A DNA stretch of 64,000 nt from SIG78 sp045585955 (GTDB lineage: Bacteria; Verrucomicrobiota; Lentisphaeria; Victivallales; Victivallaceae): contig JAZMZK010000098.1 of NCBI GenBank assembly GCA_045585955.1, positions 1 through 64,000 on the forward strand. Direction: 5' to 3'. The notes under the pieces are model-generated. The model was not told where the DNA came from. It worked only from the letters and a program-made list of their open reading frames with translations, and searched no databases. The position numbers were made by a program, and so were the translations under genes. This document shows, piece by piece, positions 34,251-43,465 of the stretch; position 1 is the stretch's first letter; the number at the start of each line of letters is the position of its first letter.

Positions 34251-36190
34251 TTCAATCTCCCGCCAGCTTTGATGATCTTGATATCTTCTTCAGAGAGCTG
34301 GTGTTTGAACTCGATGGCGAACTCTTTGCCGTCGGCGGTGATAAGTTTACCCATCACCGAAGCACCGACCGCCAGCTGCCCGGGAGCGTTGTCGATCTTG
34401 ATGGTGTCGCCTTCGGAGATCTTTTCGTAATCTTCAGCATTGGCAAACAAGAGCGGCACAATGCCGAAGTTCACCAGATTTGCCCGGTGGATACGCTCGA
34501 TCGCCAATGCGGCAACCACCTTGATCCCCAAATACATGGGGCAGATGGCAGCGTGTTCGCGGCTGGAACCCTGACCGTAACTGTCTTTGCCGATGATGAT
34601 CCCGTGCAAGCCATTGTCCCGCACCGCAGCGGCACGCTCGGCAAAAGAGGGTTTCCCCGCTTCGGTAAAGCACTCAAAAACCACTTTGCTGTAAGCCGGG
34701 ATGTTGCTGCGGAGCTTGAGATGCACCCCCGCAGGCATGATGTGGTCGGTCGTGATCTTGTCGCCAACTTTGATAACCACTCTGCCGTCGATATTTTCGG
34801 GCAGCTTATCGTTCAGAGGCGGCTGCCCGATGGTGGGCTTGCGGATGATTTCCACACTCTTGCCGTCAGCGAGGGGCAGCTGGATCATGTTGTCGTTGAT
34901 GAGAAATTCTTCCACATCCGCAATTTGAGGATACGCCACATCCAGCGTTCTCGGGTCAGTAAAGCAGCCGGTCAAAGCTACTGCCACAGCGGTTTCCGGG
35001 CTGACTAAATATGCCTGATCGCCCTTGGTACCGGTACGGCCGGCAAAGTTGCGGTTAAAAGTACGCACCGAAACGGTATCCTGTGCGGGACTCTGCCCCT
35101 GACCGATACAAGGTCCGCAGCCGGTTTCCAATATACGGGCACCGGCGGCGATCAAGTCAGCGAGCATACCGTTGCGGGAGAGCATTTCCAAAACCTGACG
35201 GCTGCCGGGAGCGATGGCAAAAGTTACATCGCTGCTGACCCGGCGGCCTTTCAAGGCAGTCGCCACCATGGCAAGGTCGCGGTAACTGCTGTTGGTACAG
35301 CTGCCCACGATGACCTGACCAACTTTGATTCCGGCAAGTTCTTTGATGGTCTTGATGTTATCCGGGCTGGAAGGACATGCCGCCATGGGTTCCAACTCAT
35401 CCAGGGCGATTTCTATAACCTGATCGTATTCAGCATCGGCATCGGCTGCCAGCGGAGCAAAGAGTTCTTCCCGCTTCTGTGCTTTGAGAAATTCCCGGGT
35501 GCGTTCGTCGGAGGGGAATACCGAAGTGGTAACACCCAGTTCAGCACCCATATTGGTAATAGTAGCACGCTGGGGCACGCTCAAAGTCGCCACGCCGGGG
35601 CCGAAGTATTCAGCCATAGAGCCCACATTGCCCTTGGTGGTAAGTATGCTCAAAACTTTGAGAATAACATCTTTAGCCGCACACCAGGGTTTGAGTTCGC
35701 CGGTAAGTTTGATCCCCACCACTTTGGGGTAAGGCATGTTGAAAGGCTGACCCGCCATAGCAAGTGCCACATCCAGACCGCCGGCACCGATCGCCATCAT
35801 GCCGATACCGCCGCCGGTGGGGGTGTGACTGTCAGAACCCAAGAGAGTTTTGCCCGGTACGCCGAAGCGTTCCAGATGCACCTGGTGGCAGATACCGTTG
35901 CCGGGAGGCGAAAAACGCACGCCCTTGGCGGCGGCAACGCTCTGCAAATAGAGGTGGTCGTTGCGGTTTTCAGGCCCGCTCTGGAGCATGTTGTGGTCAA
36001 CATAAGAAACGGAAAGCTCGGTCTTGACTTTATCGGTCTTCATAGCTTCCAGTTCCAGATATGCCATCGTACCTGTGGCATCCTGCGTAAGGGTCTGGTC
36101 TATGCGGATAGCCACCGGCTGACCGGGGATCTTGGCTCCCGCCACATAGTGTGCATCAATGATCTTCTGAACGACAGTACCTTTTGCCAT
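34244..36190 (-). CDS. Aconitate hydratase, short Aquifex type
   Basis: 648 residues, matching the shorter single-chain aconitase family rather than the ~890-residue AcnA. Converts citrate to isocitrate in the TCA cycle. Cluster-ligand regions VGSCTNSSYRD (near 305-315) and GCGPCIGQGQSP (near 363-375) are intact; DSHTPTGGGIGM and the C-terminal swivel signature KDSYGQGSSREHAA are also present. Upstream is panB and downstream ung, all in one direction with short gaps. Confidence 0.93.
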   Translation of the reverse strand: MAKGTVVQKIIDAHYVAGAKIPGQPVAIRIDQTLTQDATGTMAYLELEAMKTDKVKTELSVSYVDHNMLQSGPENRNDHLYLQSVAAAKGVRFSPPGNGICHQVHLERFGVPGKTLLGSDSHTPTGGGIGMMAIGAGGLDVALAMAGQPFNMPYPKVVGIKLTGELKPWCAAKDVILKVLSILTTKGNVGSMAEYFGPGVATLSVPQRATITNMGAELGVTTSVFPSDERTREFLKAQKREELFAPLAADADAEYDQVIEIALDELEPMAACPSSPDNIKTIKELAGIKVGQVIVGSCTNSSYRDLAMVATALKGRRVSSDVTFAIAPGSRQVLEMLSRNGMLADLIAAGARILETGCGPCIGQGQSPAQDTVSVRTFNRNFAGRTGTKGDQAYLVSPETAVAVALTGCFTDPRTLDVAYPQIADVEEFLINDNMIQLPLADGKSVEIIRKPTIGQPPLNDKLPENIDGRVVIKVGDKITTDHIMPAGVHLKLRSNIPAYSKVVFECFTEAGKPSFAERAAAVRDNGLHGIIIGKDSYGQGSSREHAAICPMYLGIKVVAALAIERIHRANLVNFGIVPLLFANAEDYEKISEGDTIKIDNAPGQLAVGASVMGKLITADGKEFAIEFKHQLSEEDIKIIKAGGRLNC

Positions 36191-36208
36191 AATATATAAA
36201 CCTTTCTA

Positions 36209-37012
36209 TTAGAATGAATTATCTTGAGTTGGAAACTTCTGGTTTTTCACATCACTTACATAATCGCTGTACGCTTTAAGCATAACTTCCCGCAAATTGC
36301 AGTAGCGTTTGGCGTGTTTGGGGACAAAGCGGTCGAACAAGCCCAAAAGGTCGTTGCAGACCTGCACCTGCCCGTCGCACCCGGCACCGGCTCCGATGCC
36401 GATGGTGGGTATGTTCACCTGCCGGGTGATATTTTCCGCCACCGCTGCGGGGATACACTCCAGCACCACGGCAAACGCCCCGGCATTTTCAAACGCCTTG
36501 ACTTCGGCAAGCAGCCGGGCTGCTTCATCTTCGGTTTTACCGGCAACGCGGTAGCCGCCTGCGGTTTGGATATGCTGGGGCATCAATCCCACATGAGCCA
36601 TTACCGGTATACCGGTTTTGACCAGTTTTTCCACCAAAGGCACGATCTCGCTGCCGCCTTCGAGCTTAACGGCGTTGGAATTGGCTTCTTTGATGTATCT
36701 ACCCGCATTGCGGACAGCTTCGTTCATATCCAGCTGATAGCTCAAAAAAGGCATATCGCCCACCACAAAAGCGTCGGGAGCCCCCCGGCGGACAGCGGCG
36801 GCATGGTGCAAAGACTCTTCCAGAGTTAAAGGCAGAGTATTTTCGTAGCCCAAAGCGGTCATCGCCAGTGAGTCACCCACCAGCAATATTTCCACGCCCG
36901 CAGCGGCGGCAATATCCGCACCGGGAGCATCGTAAGCAGTGACCATAACGATCTTTTCGTTATTGGCTTTCATCTTGCGGAAACTCGCCACTGTAAGTTT
37001 GCGTTTTTCCAT
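36209..37012 (-). CDS. panB: 3-methyl-2-oxobutanoate hydroxymethyltransferase
   Basis: 267 residues. First committed step of pantoate synthesis: transfers a hydroxymethyl group from methylene-tetrahydrofolate to 2-oxoisovalerate. Motifs VTAYDAPGADIAAAAGVEILLVGDSL, VGDMPFLSYQ, KLEGG and IPTIGIGAGAGCDGQVQV are typical. ATG 37012 has GGAGG upstream; an upstream in-frame ATG at 37078 does not. No other coenzyme A genes are nearby. Confidence 0.93.
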   Translation of the reverse strand: MEKRKLTVASFRKMKANNEKIVMVTAYDAPGADIAAAAGVEILLVGDSLAMTALGYENTLPLTLEESLHHAAAVRRGAPDAFVVGDMPFLSYQLDMNEAVRNAGRYIKEANSNAVKLEGGSEIVPLVEKLVKTGIPVMAHVGLMPQHIQTAGGYRVAGKTEDEAARLLAEVKAFENAGAFAVVLECIPAAVAENITRQVNIPTIGIGAGAGCDGQVQVCNDLLGLFDRFVPKHAKRYCNLREVMLKAYSDYVSDVKNQKFPTQDNSF

Positions 37013-37071
37013 AAAAAGCTCCTCCAAAGATTTTATCTCAAAAAAATACAAAAAATCACTTGCAATAAATA

Positions 37072-37117
37072 ACAACAAGGTTTATCTTGTTGTATATATA
37101 AAATGTAATGTTATAAT
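37072..37117 (+). promoter_or_regulatory. rnr promoter next to an 8-bp inverted repeat
   Basis: TTGTAT (37090-37095), a 16-base spacer and TATAAT (37112-37117) look like the rnr promoter. It overlaps an inverted repeat, ACAACAAG (37072-37079) and CTTGTTGT (37086-37093), in the gap between the divergent panB and rnr genes, which could be an operator or a small hairpin. Confidence 0.5.
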
Positions 37118-37150
37118 ATAACACAAAAATCGGATTTCGGAAATATTTTT

Positions 37151-39202
37151 ATGAGAAAAGAGAAAAAGAACCGTCTGCAACGCCTCCACAACCGCCGCAA
37201 TGAACGCAAATTGATGCGTAAACAGCAGCTTTTGGGGAATACCACCGAGTTTTTTGTCGGAGAGATTTCCATAACCCCCAACGGATTCGGTTTTGTCAAA
37301 GTTGTTTCCGAAGATGAAAATACCCCCGATAAGGATTGGTTCGTGCCAGCCAAATATATAGCAGGTGCTATGCATGGCGATACAGTGCGGATAGCCCTGC
37401 TGCCGGTAGACCGCCGTTTTCAGGACGATAAAAAAGACAGTCAGGCCGCCCAGGTCGTTGAAATCGTCAAACGCTCCCGCAAAACCATCGTGGGCGTTAT
37501 GGTGACCCGTGACCGGGTCCGTCCGCTGGATAAGCGTTTGACTGCCGATATACTTGTAACGGGCAATCTGCACAACGCCCAAAAAGGCGACTGGGTGGAG
37601 ATCCGCCCCGATTACAACGGCGAACTCATCCCCCGCCGACGCATTACCCGCAAAAGCATGGAGCACCGTTTATCCGGCATAACCGCCAGCGTGGTGCGGC
37701 GTTTGGGTCAGGCGGGCGTTATTCAGGCGGACTTGGATGCGGTGTGTGCTGAATATAATCTGCCGGAATTTTACACTATGGAAGAAGAAGCTCAAGCTTC
37801 TGCCATCGTTCCATTGGATATAGAACGCACCGATCTGCGTGACCGCTTTACCCTGACCATCGACCCCTTTGATGCCAAAGATTATGACGATGCAGTAAGC
37901 CTCGCTCCCGGTCAAACTGCCGACACCGTGGAGCTGGGCGTACACATTGCCGAAGTTGCCGCCTGGATCCCGGCGGGTTCGTACTTTGACAAAAAAGCCG
38001 GAGCCAGAGGTTTTACCGCCTATCTTCCCGGCAGAACGATCAACATGCTGCCCAAAGGTTTGACTAAAAATATCAGCATGACCGAAGGCGTGGATGCCCC
38101 CGCCCACACCATATTGTTTGAAGTGGATCGCTCCAACGGTAAAATCCTTTCCGGCAAGCGGATGCACAGTTTGATCCATGTAAATCACCGGCTGGATTAC
38201 GATACCGTGCAAAGGTTTTACGACAACCGGAAAGCTCCGGAGAGCTGGACCAAAGAGCTTTGCAGTGCTTTGAAAGAATTGCTGGATATAACAAGCAAGA
38301 TGCGGCGCAACCGGCAAGCCGAAGAGCAGTTCCTTGATTTGGAGATACCGGAAATACGGGTCATTTGCGACGAAGTGAATAATAAGATATTGGGTTTGGA
38401 GAACCACTTGCAGCGCCCCTCCGAAGAACTGATCGAAGAGTGTATGCTTGCAGCTAACAGCTTTGTTGCCGCCGAACTCCTTGCCAAACACATTCCCGGC
38501 TTGTACCGCATACACCCGGAGCCGGAACCGGAGAAACTCGAAGAGTTTGCCGCCCTCTCGGAAAGCAGTTTCAACATTCCCTGCGGCGACCTCTCCAACC
38601 GGCAGGCGTGTAAAAATTATTTGAAGAATTTACCCGATACTCCGGTAAAAGCCCCACTTTTGAATGCCTTTTTACGCTCGCTGCCCCGGGCAAGTTATCA
38701 GGAAGAAAACGCCCTGCACTACGGTTTGGGCAAAGTGCTTTACAGCCACTTTACCAGCCCCATACGGCGATATTCGGACTTGCTCATCCACCAGCAGCTC
38801 TGGGCGGCAGATACCCACCATGCCTTAAAGAGCAACAAAACCATGCAGAAGTGGGGCGAAACCCTTTCGGAGCTGGAAAACAACAACGACGAAGCCTATT
38901 ACGCCGCCAGCAACCGCATGAAAATAAGGTATCTGGAAGAGATGCTCCTTGCAGGCAGAGAAAATATCTTCAACGCCATGATCACCAAAGTCACCAATTC
39001 CGGCGTGGTCATAGAATTGCCGGAACTGGGCTTGCAGGGATTTGTCAATGCTTACGATCTGCCCGGCGGCTACCGCAGCGAAGAAAAGGCTTTGCAGGAG
39101 TGCCATATCGGCAAGATGCTCACCGTGGCGTTGGACGATATAGACTTTGTCAAAGCCGCTGCCACCTTCCGGACAATAAACCGGGAAAAAAGCTGTAAAT
39201 AA
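37151..39202 (+). CDS. rnr: Ribonuclease R (RNase II/R family)
   Basis: 683 residues. A 3'-to-5' exoribonuclease. A basic N-terminus is followed by cold-shock-like domains (FGFVKVVSEDE), the RNB catalytic domain with DPFDAKDYDDAVSL (metal-binding aspartates near 237-246), SPIRRYSDLLIHQQL, and a C-terminal S1 domain (NAMITKVTNSGVVIELPELGLQGFV). Somewhat shorter than E. coli RNase R, with a short basic tail. The following gene has its own promoter. Confidence 0.92.
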   Translation: MRKEKKNRLQRLHNRRNERKLMRKQQLLGNTTEFFVGEISITPNGFGFVKVVSEDENTPDKDWFVPAKYIAGAMHGDTVRIALLPVDRRFQDDKKDSQAAQVVEIVKRSRKTIVGVMVTRDRVRPLDKRLTADILVTGNLHNAQKGDWVEIRPDYNGELIPRRRITRKSMEHRLSGITASVVRRLGQAGVIQADLDAVCAEYNLPEFYTMEEEAQASAIVPLDIERTDLRDRFTLTIDPFDAKDYDDAVSLAPGQTADTVELGVHIAEVAAWIPAGSYFDKKAGARGFTAYLPGRTINMLPKGLTKNISMTEGVDAPAHTILFEVDRSNGKILSGKRMHSLIHVNHRLDYDTVQRFYDNRKAPESWTKELCSALKELLDITSKMRRNRQAEEQFLDLEIPEIRVICDEVNNKILGLENHLQRPSEELIEECMLAANSFVAAELLAKHIPGLYRIHPEPEPEKLEEFAALSESSFNIPCGDLSNRQACKNYLKNLPDTPVKAPLLNAFLRSLPRASYQEENALHYGLGKVLYSHFTSPIRRYSDLLIHQQLWAADTHHALKSNKTMQKWGETLSELENNNDEAYYAASNRMKIRYLEEMLLAGRENIFNAMITKVTNSGVVIELPELGLQGFVNAYDLPGGYRSEEKALQECHIGKMLTVALDDIDFVKAAATFRTINREKSCK

Positions 39203-39214
39203 TATTTTTTACGC

Positions 39215-39243
39215 TTGAAAAATCATTTTTTACGGTGTAAAGT
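39215..39243 (+). promoter_or_regulatory. Promoter of the XRE-type gene
   Basis: TTGAAA (39215-39220), 17 bases, TAAAGT (39238-39243), about 55 bases before the start codon. Confidence 0.5.
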
Positions 39244-39300
39244 AAAATCAGTGCGTTTATTCCGCAAGTTAAGGTAAAACCAACAGAAAGAGTGAAAATC

Positions 39301-39768
39301 ATGGCAAACATCCAGCAGTTGCTCAACGAAGAGATCCGCCGCCTTGCCCGCAAAGAAGTTATTGCAGTAGAAAAGGAGCTGAAAAGCCAGCTTGTGGAAC
39401 TGCGAAAAACTGTTTCTGAACTCAAAAACCGGATCAAAACTCTGGAAAAAGCCAACGCTTCGCTGCAAGCAGCAGTTCCTCCAACCGTGGAAGAACCGGC
39501 AGAGGAAAATCTGAAAGCAGTCCGGGTCACCCCGGAACGCATCAAACAGTGGCGGGGAAAATTAGGTTTGAAGCGCGCCCAATATGCTAAATTGCTTGAT
39601 GTTTCGCCCCTCTCGGTAACGCATTGGGAAAGCGGCAGCACCGTTCCCCGGGAAGCTCAAAAGCGGCGCATTGCCGAACTGCGTGATCTGGGCAAGCGGG
39701 AGCTGAAAAAACTCTGCATGGAAAAGGGCATAAAACTGCGGAAAAACAGCGTCAGCGATGCCGATTAA
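39301..39768 (+). CDS. Coiled-coil plus XRE-type helix-turn-helix regulator
   Basis: 155 residues from ATG 39301; a GTG at 39292 is possible. Residues about 10-60 form a coiled coil (VEKELKSQLVELRKTVSELKNRIKTLEKA), which suggests dimers. Residues 80-125 are an XRE-like helix-turn-helix (IKQWRGKLGLKRAQYAKLLDVSPLSVTHWESGSTVPR). The basic tail adds DNA affinity. A strong terminator follows, so it is a single-gene unit with an unknown target. Confidence 0.75.
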   Translation: MANIQQLLNEEIRRLARKEVIAVEKELKSQLVELRKTVSELKNRIKTLEKANASLQAAVPPTVEEPAEENLKAVRVTPERIKQWRGKLGLKRAQYAKLLDVSPLSVTHWESGSTVPREAQKRRIAELRDLGKRELKKLCMEKGIKLRKNSVSDAD

Positions 39769-39785
39769 GATTTACCGGACAGCCA

Positions 39786-39822
39786 ATGGGGCGATGCAAC
39801 AAGCATCAGCCCCATTTTTTTT
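39786..39822 (+). terminator. Rho-independent terminator after the XRE-type gene
   Basis: Arms AATGGGGCGATGC and GCATCAGCCCCATT (one bulge) with an AACAA loop, followed by eight T residues. Confidence 0.88.
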
Positions 39823-39936
39823 GCAGCTGTCCTGTATTTTTCATATAGAATATTATTGAAGGCCTCTAACAGCCAAGAGAAAAAACATAGATAACGCAAT
39901 GCAATACAATATGTTGCAAACAAATATGGCTGCACA

Positions 39937-40010
39937 ACACACTATCTATAAAAAAGCAAAAAATTGCAAATAACACTATCTACTGTTATCTTATAGTGTA
40001 GGCTTATAAT
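39937..40010 (+). promoter_or_regulatory. Promoter and likely operator of the GntR-type regulator
   Basis: ACACTAT (39973-39979) and ATAGTGT (39993-39999) form a perfect inverted repeat with a 13-base spacer, and another CACTATCTAT copy lies near 39939. A TATAAT box at 40005-40010 follows at once. A repressor bound at the inverted repeat would cover the promoter, consistent with autoregulation. Confidence 0.5.
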
Positions 40011-40027
40011 CGGGAGTGGTTGCTTTT

Positions 40028-41083
40028 ATGAGTATCTGGCAGAAAGAGAGTCTAAAACAAAAGATTTATTCACAGCTGCTTCGCCAAATAATCAAAGGCG
40101 AAATCGCTCCCGGCATGCCCCTGCCCAGCAATGCGGAACTGGCAGAAAAATTCAACGCAGGTCGGGAAACCATCAAACAGGTTATAGCCCGCTTGGCAGA
40201 AGAAAAATACATTATCCGCCGGAACCGCAAAACCCCGCTGGCGGCTAAAAAACTCCCGGAAAAGCATTACACTATCGGCATACCATATATGGAATTTCCC
40301 GGTCACATGCTGGATGATTTCAATTACGAAAAAGCCCCATGGGGCTGGATGCTCTACCGGGCAGTCGCCGAAGCATTGCTCAAATGTGGACACAATGCTG
40401 TTTTGCTGAATTTTGACCGGGGAATGGATTTTTCCTGTAAAGTTCATGGTATAATCTCCTTTTCTTCCGCAGTCACAAGGATTTGTGCAGAAAGCACCAA
40501 ACTTCCCATAATTTCGATAATGAGCGGCGGCTACGACACCCCCGGCACCATCAATCTTGACCGCACTCAATCCATGATGAAATGTGCAACTTATTTTTTG
40601 GCACACGGAGTCAGGAGTATACTGCTGATGAGTTTTGAAAAAAATTACCGTAACAGCAATTTATCGTTTGTAAATAAATACCTTGTGGATACCTTGCAGG
40701 ATAACGGTCTTGCTGCAGAAAATATAGTAAACTTTGACTATACCCGAGATACTTCAGCCGAAACCGGTACAGATATGATGAAAAAGTTTATGGAAATGGG
40801 TTTACCCAAACCGTGGGGGATTTTATGCCCCGGAGATTTTCAGGCACAGGCAGCCGTCCATACCTGTATAAGAGCCGGATTGATACCCAAAAAGGATTTC
40901 CTTGTAGTAGGCGGCTCCGGCTTGAGAGAAGCGGCAAACTGGACTCCGGCACTTACCACCGCCGGAACCGCTTACGAAGAAATCGGAGAAGCTGCCGCTC
41001 AAGCAATGATCGAATATATCATGACCGGAGAAAAACCGGATGCCATACATGTAAAAAACAGACTCATTATAAGAGAAACATAA
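40028..41083 (+). CDS. GntR/LacI-type transcriptional regulator (AraR-like layout)
   Basis: 351 residues from ATG 40028; a GTG at 40016 is an alternative. Residues 1-70 are a GntR winged helix (SQLLRQIIKGEIAPGMPLPSNAELAEKFNAGRETIKQVIARLAEEKYI). Residues 75-351 are a periplasmic-binding-like sugar-sensing domain (YTIGIPYMEFPG, ending in VVGGSGLREAANWTPALTT). This joins DNA binding to sugar recognition, as in AraR. It precedes a pseudopilin-like gene and a CE15 esterase on the same strand, its probable targets. Confidence 0.82.
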   Translation: MSIWQKESLKQKIYSQLLRQIIKGEIAPGMPLPSNAELAEKFNAGRETIKQVIARLAEEKYIIRRNRKTPLAAKKLPEKHYTIGIPYMEFPGHMLDDFNYEKAPWGWMLYRAVAEALLKCGHNAVLLNFDRGMDFSCKVHGIISFSSAVTRICAESTKLPIISIMSGGYDTPGTINLDRTQSMMKCATYFLAHGVRSILLMSFEKNYRNSNLSFVNKYLVDTLQDNGLAAENIVNFDYTRDTSAETGTDMMKKFMEMGLPKPWGILCPGDFQAQAAVHTCIRAGLIPKKDFLVVGGSGLREAANWTPALTTAGTAYEEIGEAAAQAMIEYIMTGEKPDAIHVKNRLIIRET

Positions 41084-41099
41084 AATGTTGAGGTTTATT

Positions 41100-41864
41100 A
41101 TGAAAAGACATATTGGTTGTTGTAAGGGGAACATCCAGCATGGATGTTCCCGCCAGCTGGCGGGCTCCGCCTTCACCCTTATTGAACTGCTTGTAGTTAT
41201 CGCCATTATCGCTATTCTGGCAGCGATGCTGCTCCCGGCATTGAGTTCTGCCCGCAGTGCCGCCAAGCAGAACAACTGTCTGGGCAACATCAAGCAGATC
41301 ATGACTGCCGATGCCATGTATCGCAACGACAACGAAGATTACGCCATTCCGGAGCGGCAGATCGTCGGCAGCAACACCCAGTGGTGGTTCAAAACCATTC
41401 TGCCATACGAAGTGCGGGTCCGCAACACCCAGCACGCTTTGGAAACGCCCGATGCCATCCAATGCCCGGATGCCCAAGGCGACTTCAAATACACCACCTA
41501 CGACTTGAATGTAAGGCTGCACTACACCAGCAAAAACGCCAACGGTACCGGCAACAATTTTGTCAGTTACCGTATGGCAAATATCGCTGACCCCAGCGTG
41601 GCTTTTTCGGTTTTCGATCTGGCGGGCAGTACGGCTGTTGCCACGCAGTACATGTATAACTCCGCCTGGACCGGAGCATCTTATGAAGGATACCATGTAG
41701 GCGTACGCCACAACTACCACTTCAGTCTGGGTTATGCCGATGGTCACGCTATTGTAGCTGATACCAAAAAACTCAAAGGCAGCAGCAGCAATCTGCTCAA
41801 ACACGGCGTAACCACAACTTCGTGGACAAAAAATGAAATGAAACAAATCCCGCTTTTTGAATAA
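41100..41864 (+). CDS. Pseudopilin-like protein with prepilin N-terminus and H-x-DG motif
   Basis: 254 residues from ATG 41100 (TTGAGG upstream). A 28-residue charged leader is followed by the type IV pilin-like helix FTLIELLVVIAIIAILAAMLLPAL, cut site after SA rather than the usual Gly, and a globular domain ending in HNYHFSLGYADGHA, the H-x9-DG type signature found widely in Lentisphaerota and Planctomycetota. Two perfect DNA palindromes (41127-41164) encode part of the leader. Such proteins are probably secreted or anchored by a type II/IV pilus-like system; their role beside CAZymes is unknown. Confidence 0.8.
   Translation: MKRHIGCCKGNIQHGCSRQLAGSAFTLIELLVVIAIIAILAAMLLPALSSARSAAKQNNCLGNIKQIMTADAMYRNDNEDYAIPERQIVGSNTQWWFKTILPYEVRVRNTQHALETPDAIQCPDAQGDFKYTTYDLNVRLHYTSKNANGTGNNFVSYRMANIADPSVAFSVFDLAGSTAVATQYMYNSAWTGASYEGYHVGVRHNYHFSLGYADGHAIVADTKKLKGSSSNLLKHGVTTTSWTKNEMKQIPLFE
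41127..41164. repeat. Two adjoining perfect palindromes inside a coding leader
   Basis: Arms GGGAACATCC (41127-41136) and GGATGTTCCC (41142-41151) form one hairpin; CCCGCCAG (41149-41156) and CTGGCGGG (41157-41164) form a second that shares three bases with it. Both are perfect and lie within the leader codons of the pseudopilin gene, before the hydrophobic helix. They look like a short interspersed repeat inserted in frame, or an mRNA control structure. Confidence 0.75.
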
Positions 41865-41932
41865 AAATCAAAAGGTGTGATATATTATAAAAAAGCATTA
41901 TACAAATCTTTTGATTGAAAAATTTTTGAGTT

Positions 41933-43300
41933 ATGAAAAAACTTGCGTTACTTTTAATGCTTGCCGCCACCGGTGTTCCGGGTGCCGATAAGCTGGACAA
42001 TTCGCCCCGCACCCCGGAGCGGGACGATATCATGCAGATCGTGGAACAGGTCAACAACCCCATGTTGGAAGAAATTTACCGCCGCCGCAACAATCACAAC
42101 AACAAACTTTTGCATACTTTTCCAATTCCGGAAATAAAGGCAAAAAGCGTTGTCCAATGGGAAAAGGAAAAAGCCGCCCTGCTCAAGATTTTTGAAAAAG
42201 AGCTTTACGGCAAACTCCCCCCTGCTCCCGAAAAAATGGAGCTTAAACTTTTAAGCGAAAAGCCCGATGCCCTCAACAACACCGCCATCCGCCGGGAATA
42301 CCGCCTGCTTTTTACCCATCAAGGTCGAAAATTTGACTTTGATATGCTCTTGTATGTGCCGAAAAATGCCCAAAAGCCGGTTCCAGTTTTTGTGGGGCTG
42401 AATTTTTCCGGCAATCAATACAATACTCCTGAATCCGATGTGCGGCAAACCCGCGCTCCCGGCTGGAAAAAAGGCCGCTGGTATGCTACCGGCAATCCAT
42501 CAAAAACCCGCAGCAAAGCTCTTGGAGCGTGGAACTACGAAGAAACCATCAAACGGGGATATGCCGTTGCCACCGCCTGCTATGGCGAACTGCATCCGGA
42601 TAATCCGGAAGGTTTGCGGAAAAGTGTTTACACCCTCTTTTACGATAAAAAAGATTTGCGTACCGATTACGAAATCCCCCTTATGGAATACAAAAAAGGT
42701 GTCCGCCGCACCCAAAGTGCCATCAGCGCATGGGCGTGGGGCATGATCCAAATGCGGAAAGCTCTGGAGCAGATAGCTCTGGTGGATGCCGCCAAAGCCA
42801 TCACCGTCGGGCACAGCCGTTTGGGCAAAACCTCCATCTGGGCGGCGGTCAACGAACCGGCTTTTGCCGGGTGCATCTCCAACAACTCCGGACATCTGGG
42901 AGCCAAACTCACCAAACGCATCCGGGGCGAAGATATGCTTCTGGCGTATTTTGCCCATGCGTACTGGTTCCTGCCCGATATTGTAAAATATACCAACAAT
43001 GAAGGCGAATTGCCGGTCGATCAACACATGCTCCTTGCTATGATCGCCCCCCGCGGGCTCTATGTGGCAAGCTCAAATCTGGACTATGGAGCTGACCCGG
43101 AAGGGGAATTCATGAGTGCCGGACTCGCCGGAAAAATCTGGCAGCTTTACGGGAAAACCCCTCTGCCCGAAAAACAGCCCCCCGTAAATACCCCGGTGGG
43201 CAAAACACTCCGCTACCATGTCAAAACCGGCAAACACTCCATAACCCCCTACGACTGGCAGCAATACTACAACTTCGCCGACTATCTCTTCGGCAAGTAA
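41933..43300 (+). CDS. Secreted glucuronoyl esterase, CE15 family
   Basis: 455 residues with a signal peptide (MKKLALLLMLAATGVPGA). Alpha/beta hydrolase with the CE15 nucleophile motif GHSRLGK (Ser295) and a late His in KTGKHSITPYDW (near 434); RGYAVATACYGELHPD and APRGLYVASS are also typical. CE15 enzymes cleave esters of 4-O-methylglucuronic acid that link xylan to lignin alcohols. This fits the uronate operon further along. An inverted repeat, AATCAAAAG (41866) with CTTTTGATT (41908), lies before the gene. Likely co-regulated by the GntR-type protein. Confidence 0.85.
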   Translation: MKKLALLLMLAATGVPGADKLDNSPRTPERDDIMQIVEQVNNPMLEEIYRRRNNHNNKLLHTFPIPEIKAKSVVQWEKEKAALLKIFEKELYGKLPPAPEKMELKLLSEKPDALNNTAIRREYRLLFTHQGRKFDFDMLLYVPKNAQKPVPVFVGLNFSGNQYNTPESDVRQTRAPGWKKGRWYATGNPSKTRSKALGAWNYEETIKRGYAVATACYGELHPDNPEGLRKSVYTLFYDKKDLRTDYEIPLMEYKKGVRRTQSAISAWAWGMIQMRKALEQIALVDAAKAITVGHSRLGKTSIWAAVNEPAFAGCISNNSGHLGAKLTKRIRGEDMLLAYFAHAYWFLPDIVKYTNNEGELPVDQHMLLAMIAPRGLYVASSNLDYGADPEGEFMSAGLAGKIWQLYGKTPLPEKQPPVNTPVGKTLRYHVKTGKHSITPYDWQQYYNFADYLFGK

Positions 43301-43465
43301 AAAACTGTTGCAAAACAGTTTTGTGGGAAAAGGTGCTGTTGCAAAACTTGTTGATGTCGTTTGCCAACAGTAACAAGGGCGGTCAGCCTCCGCCTTCGTT
43401 ACACTTCGGCGTGACAAGCCACGAACGGATGTGAGAGTAGTTTGCAGGATAAATTCCTGCAAACC
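43301..43465. terminator. Convergent intergenic region with three hairpins
   Basis: AAAACTGTT/AACAGTTTT (43301-43322) directly follows the esterase stop. GTTACAC-TTCG-GCGTGAC near 43395-43415 forms a UUCG-capped stem. GTTTGCAGGA/TCCTGCAAAC (43440-43464, perfect) directly follows the lactonase-like stop on the other strand. The first and last are placed as terminators of the two convergent genes though long T runs are missing; the middle part may be an interspersed repeat. Confidence 0.5.
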
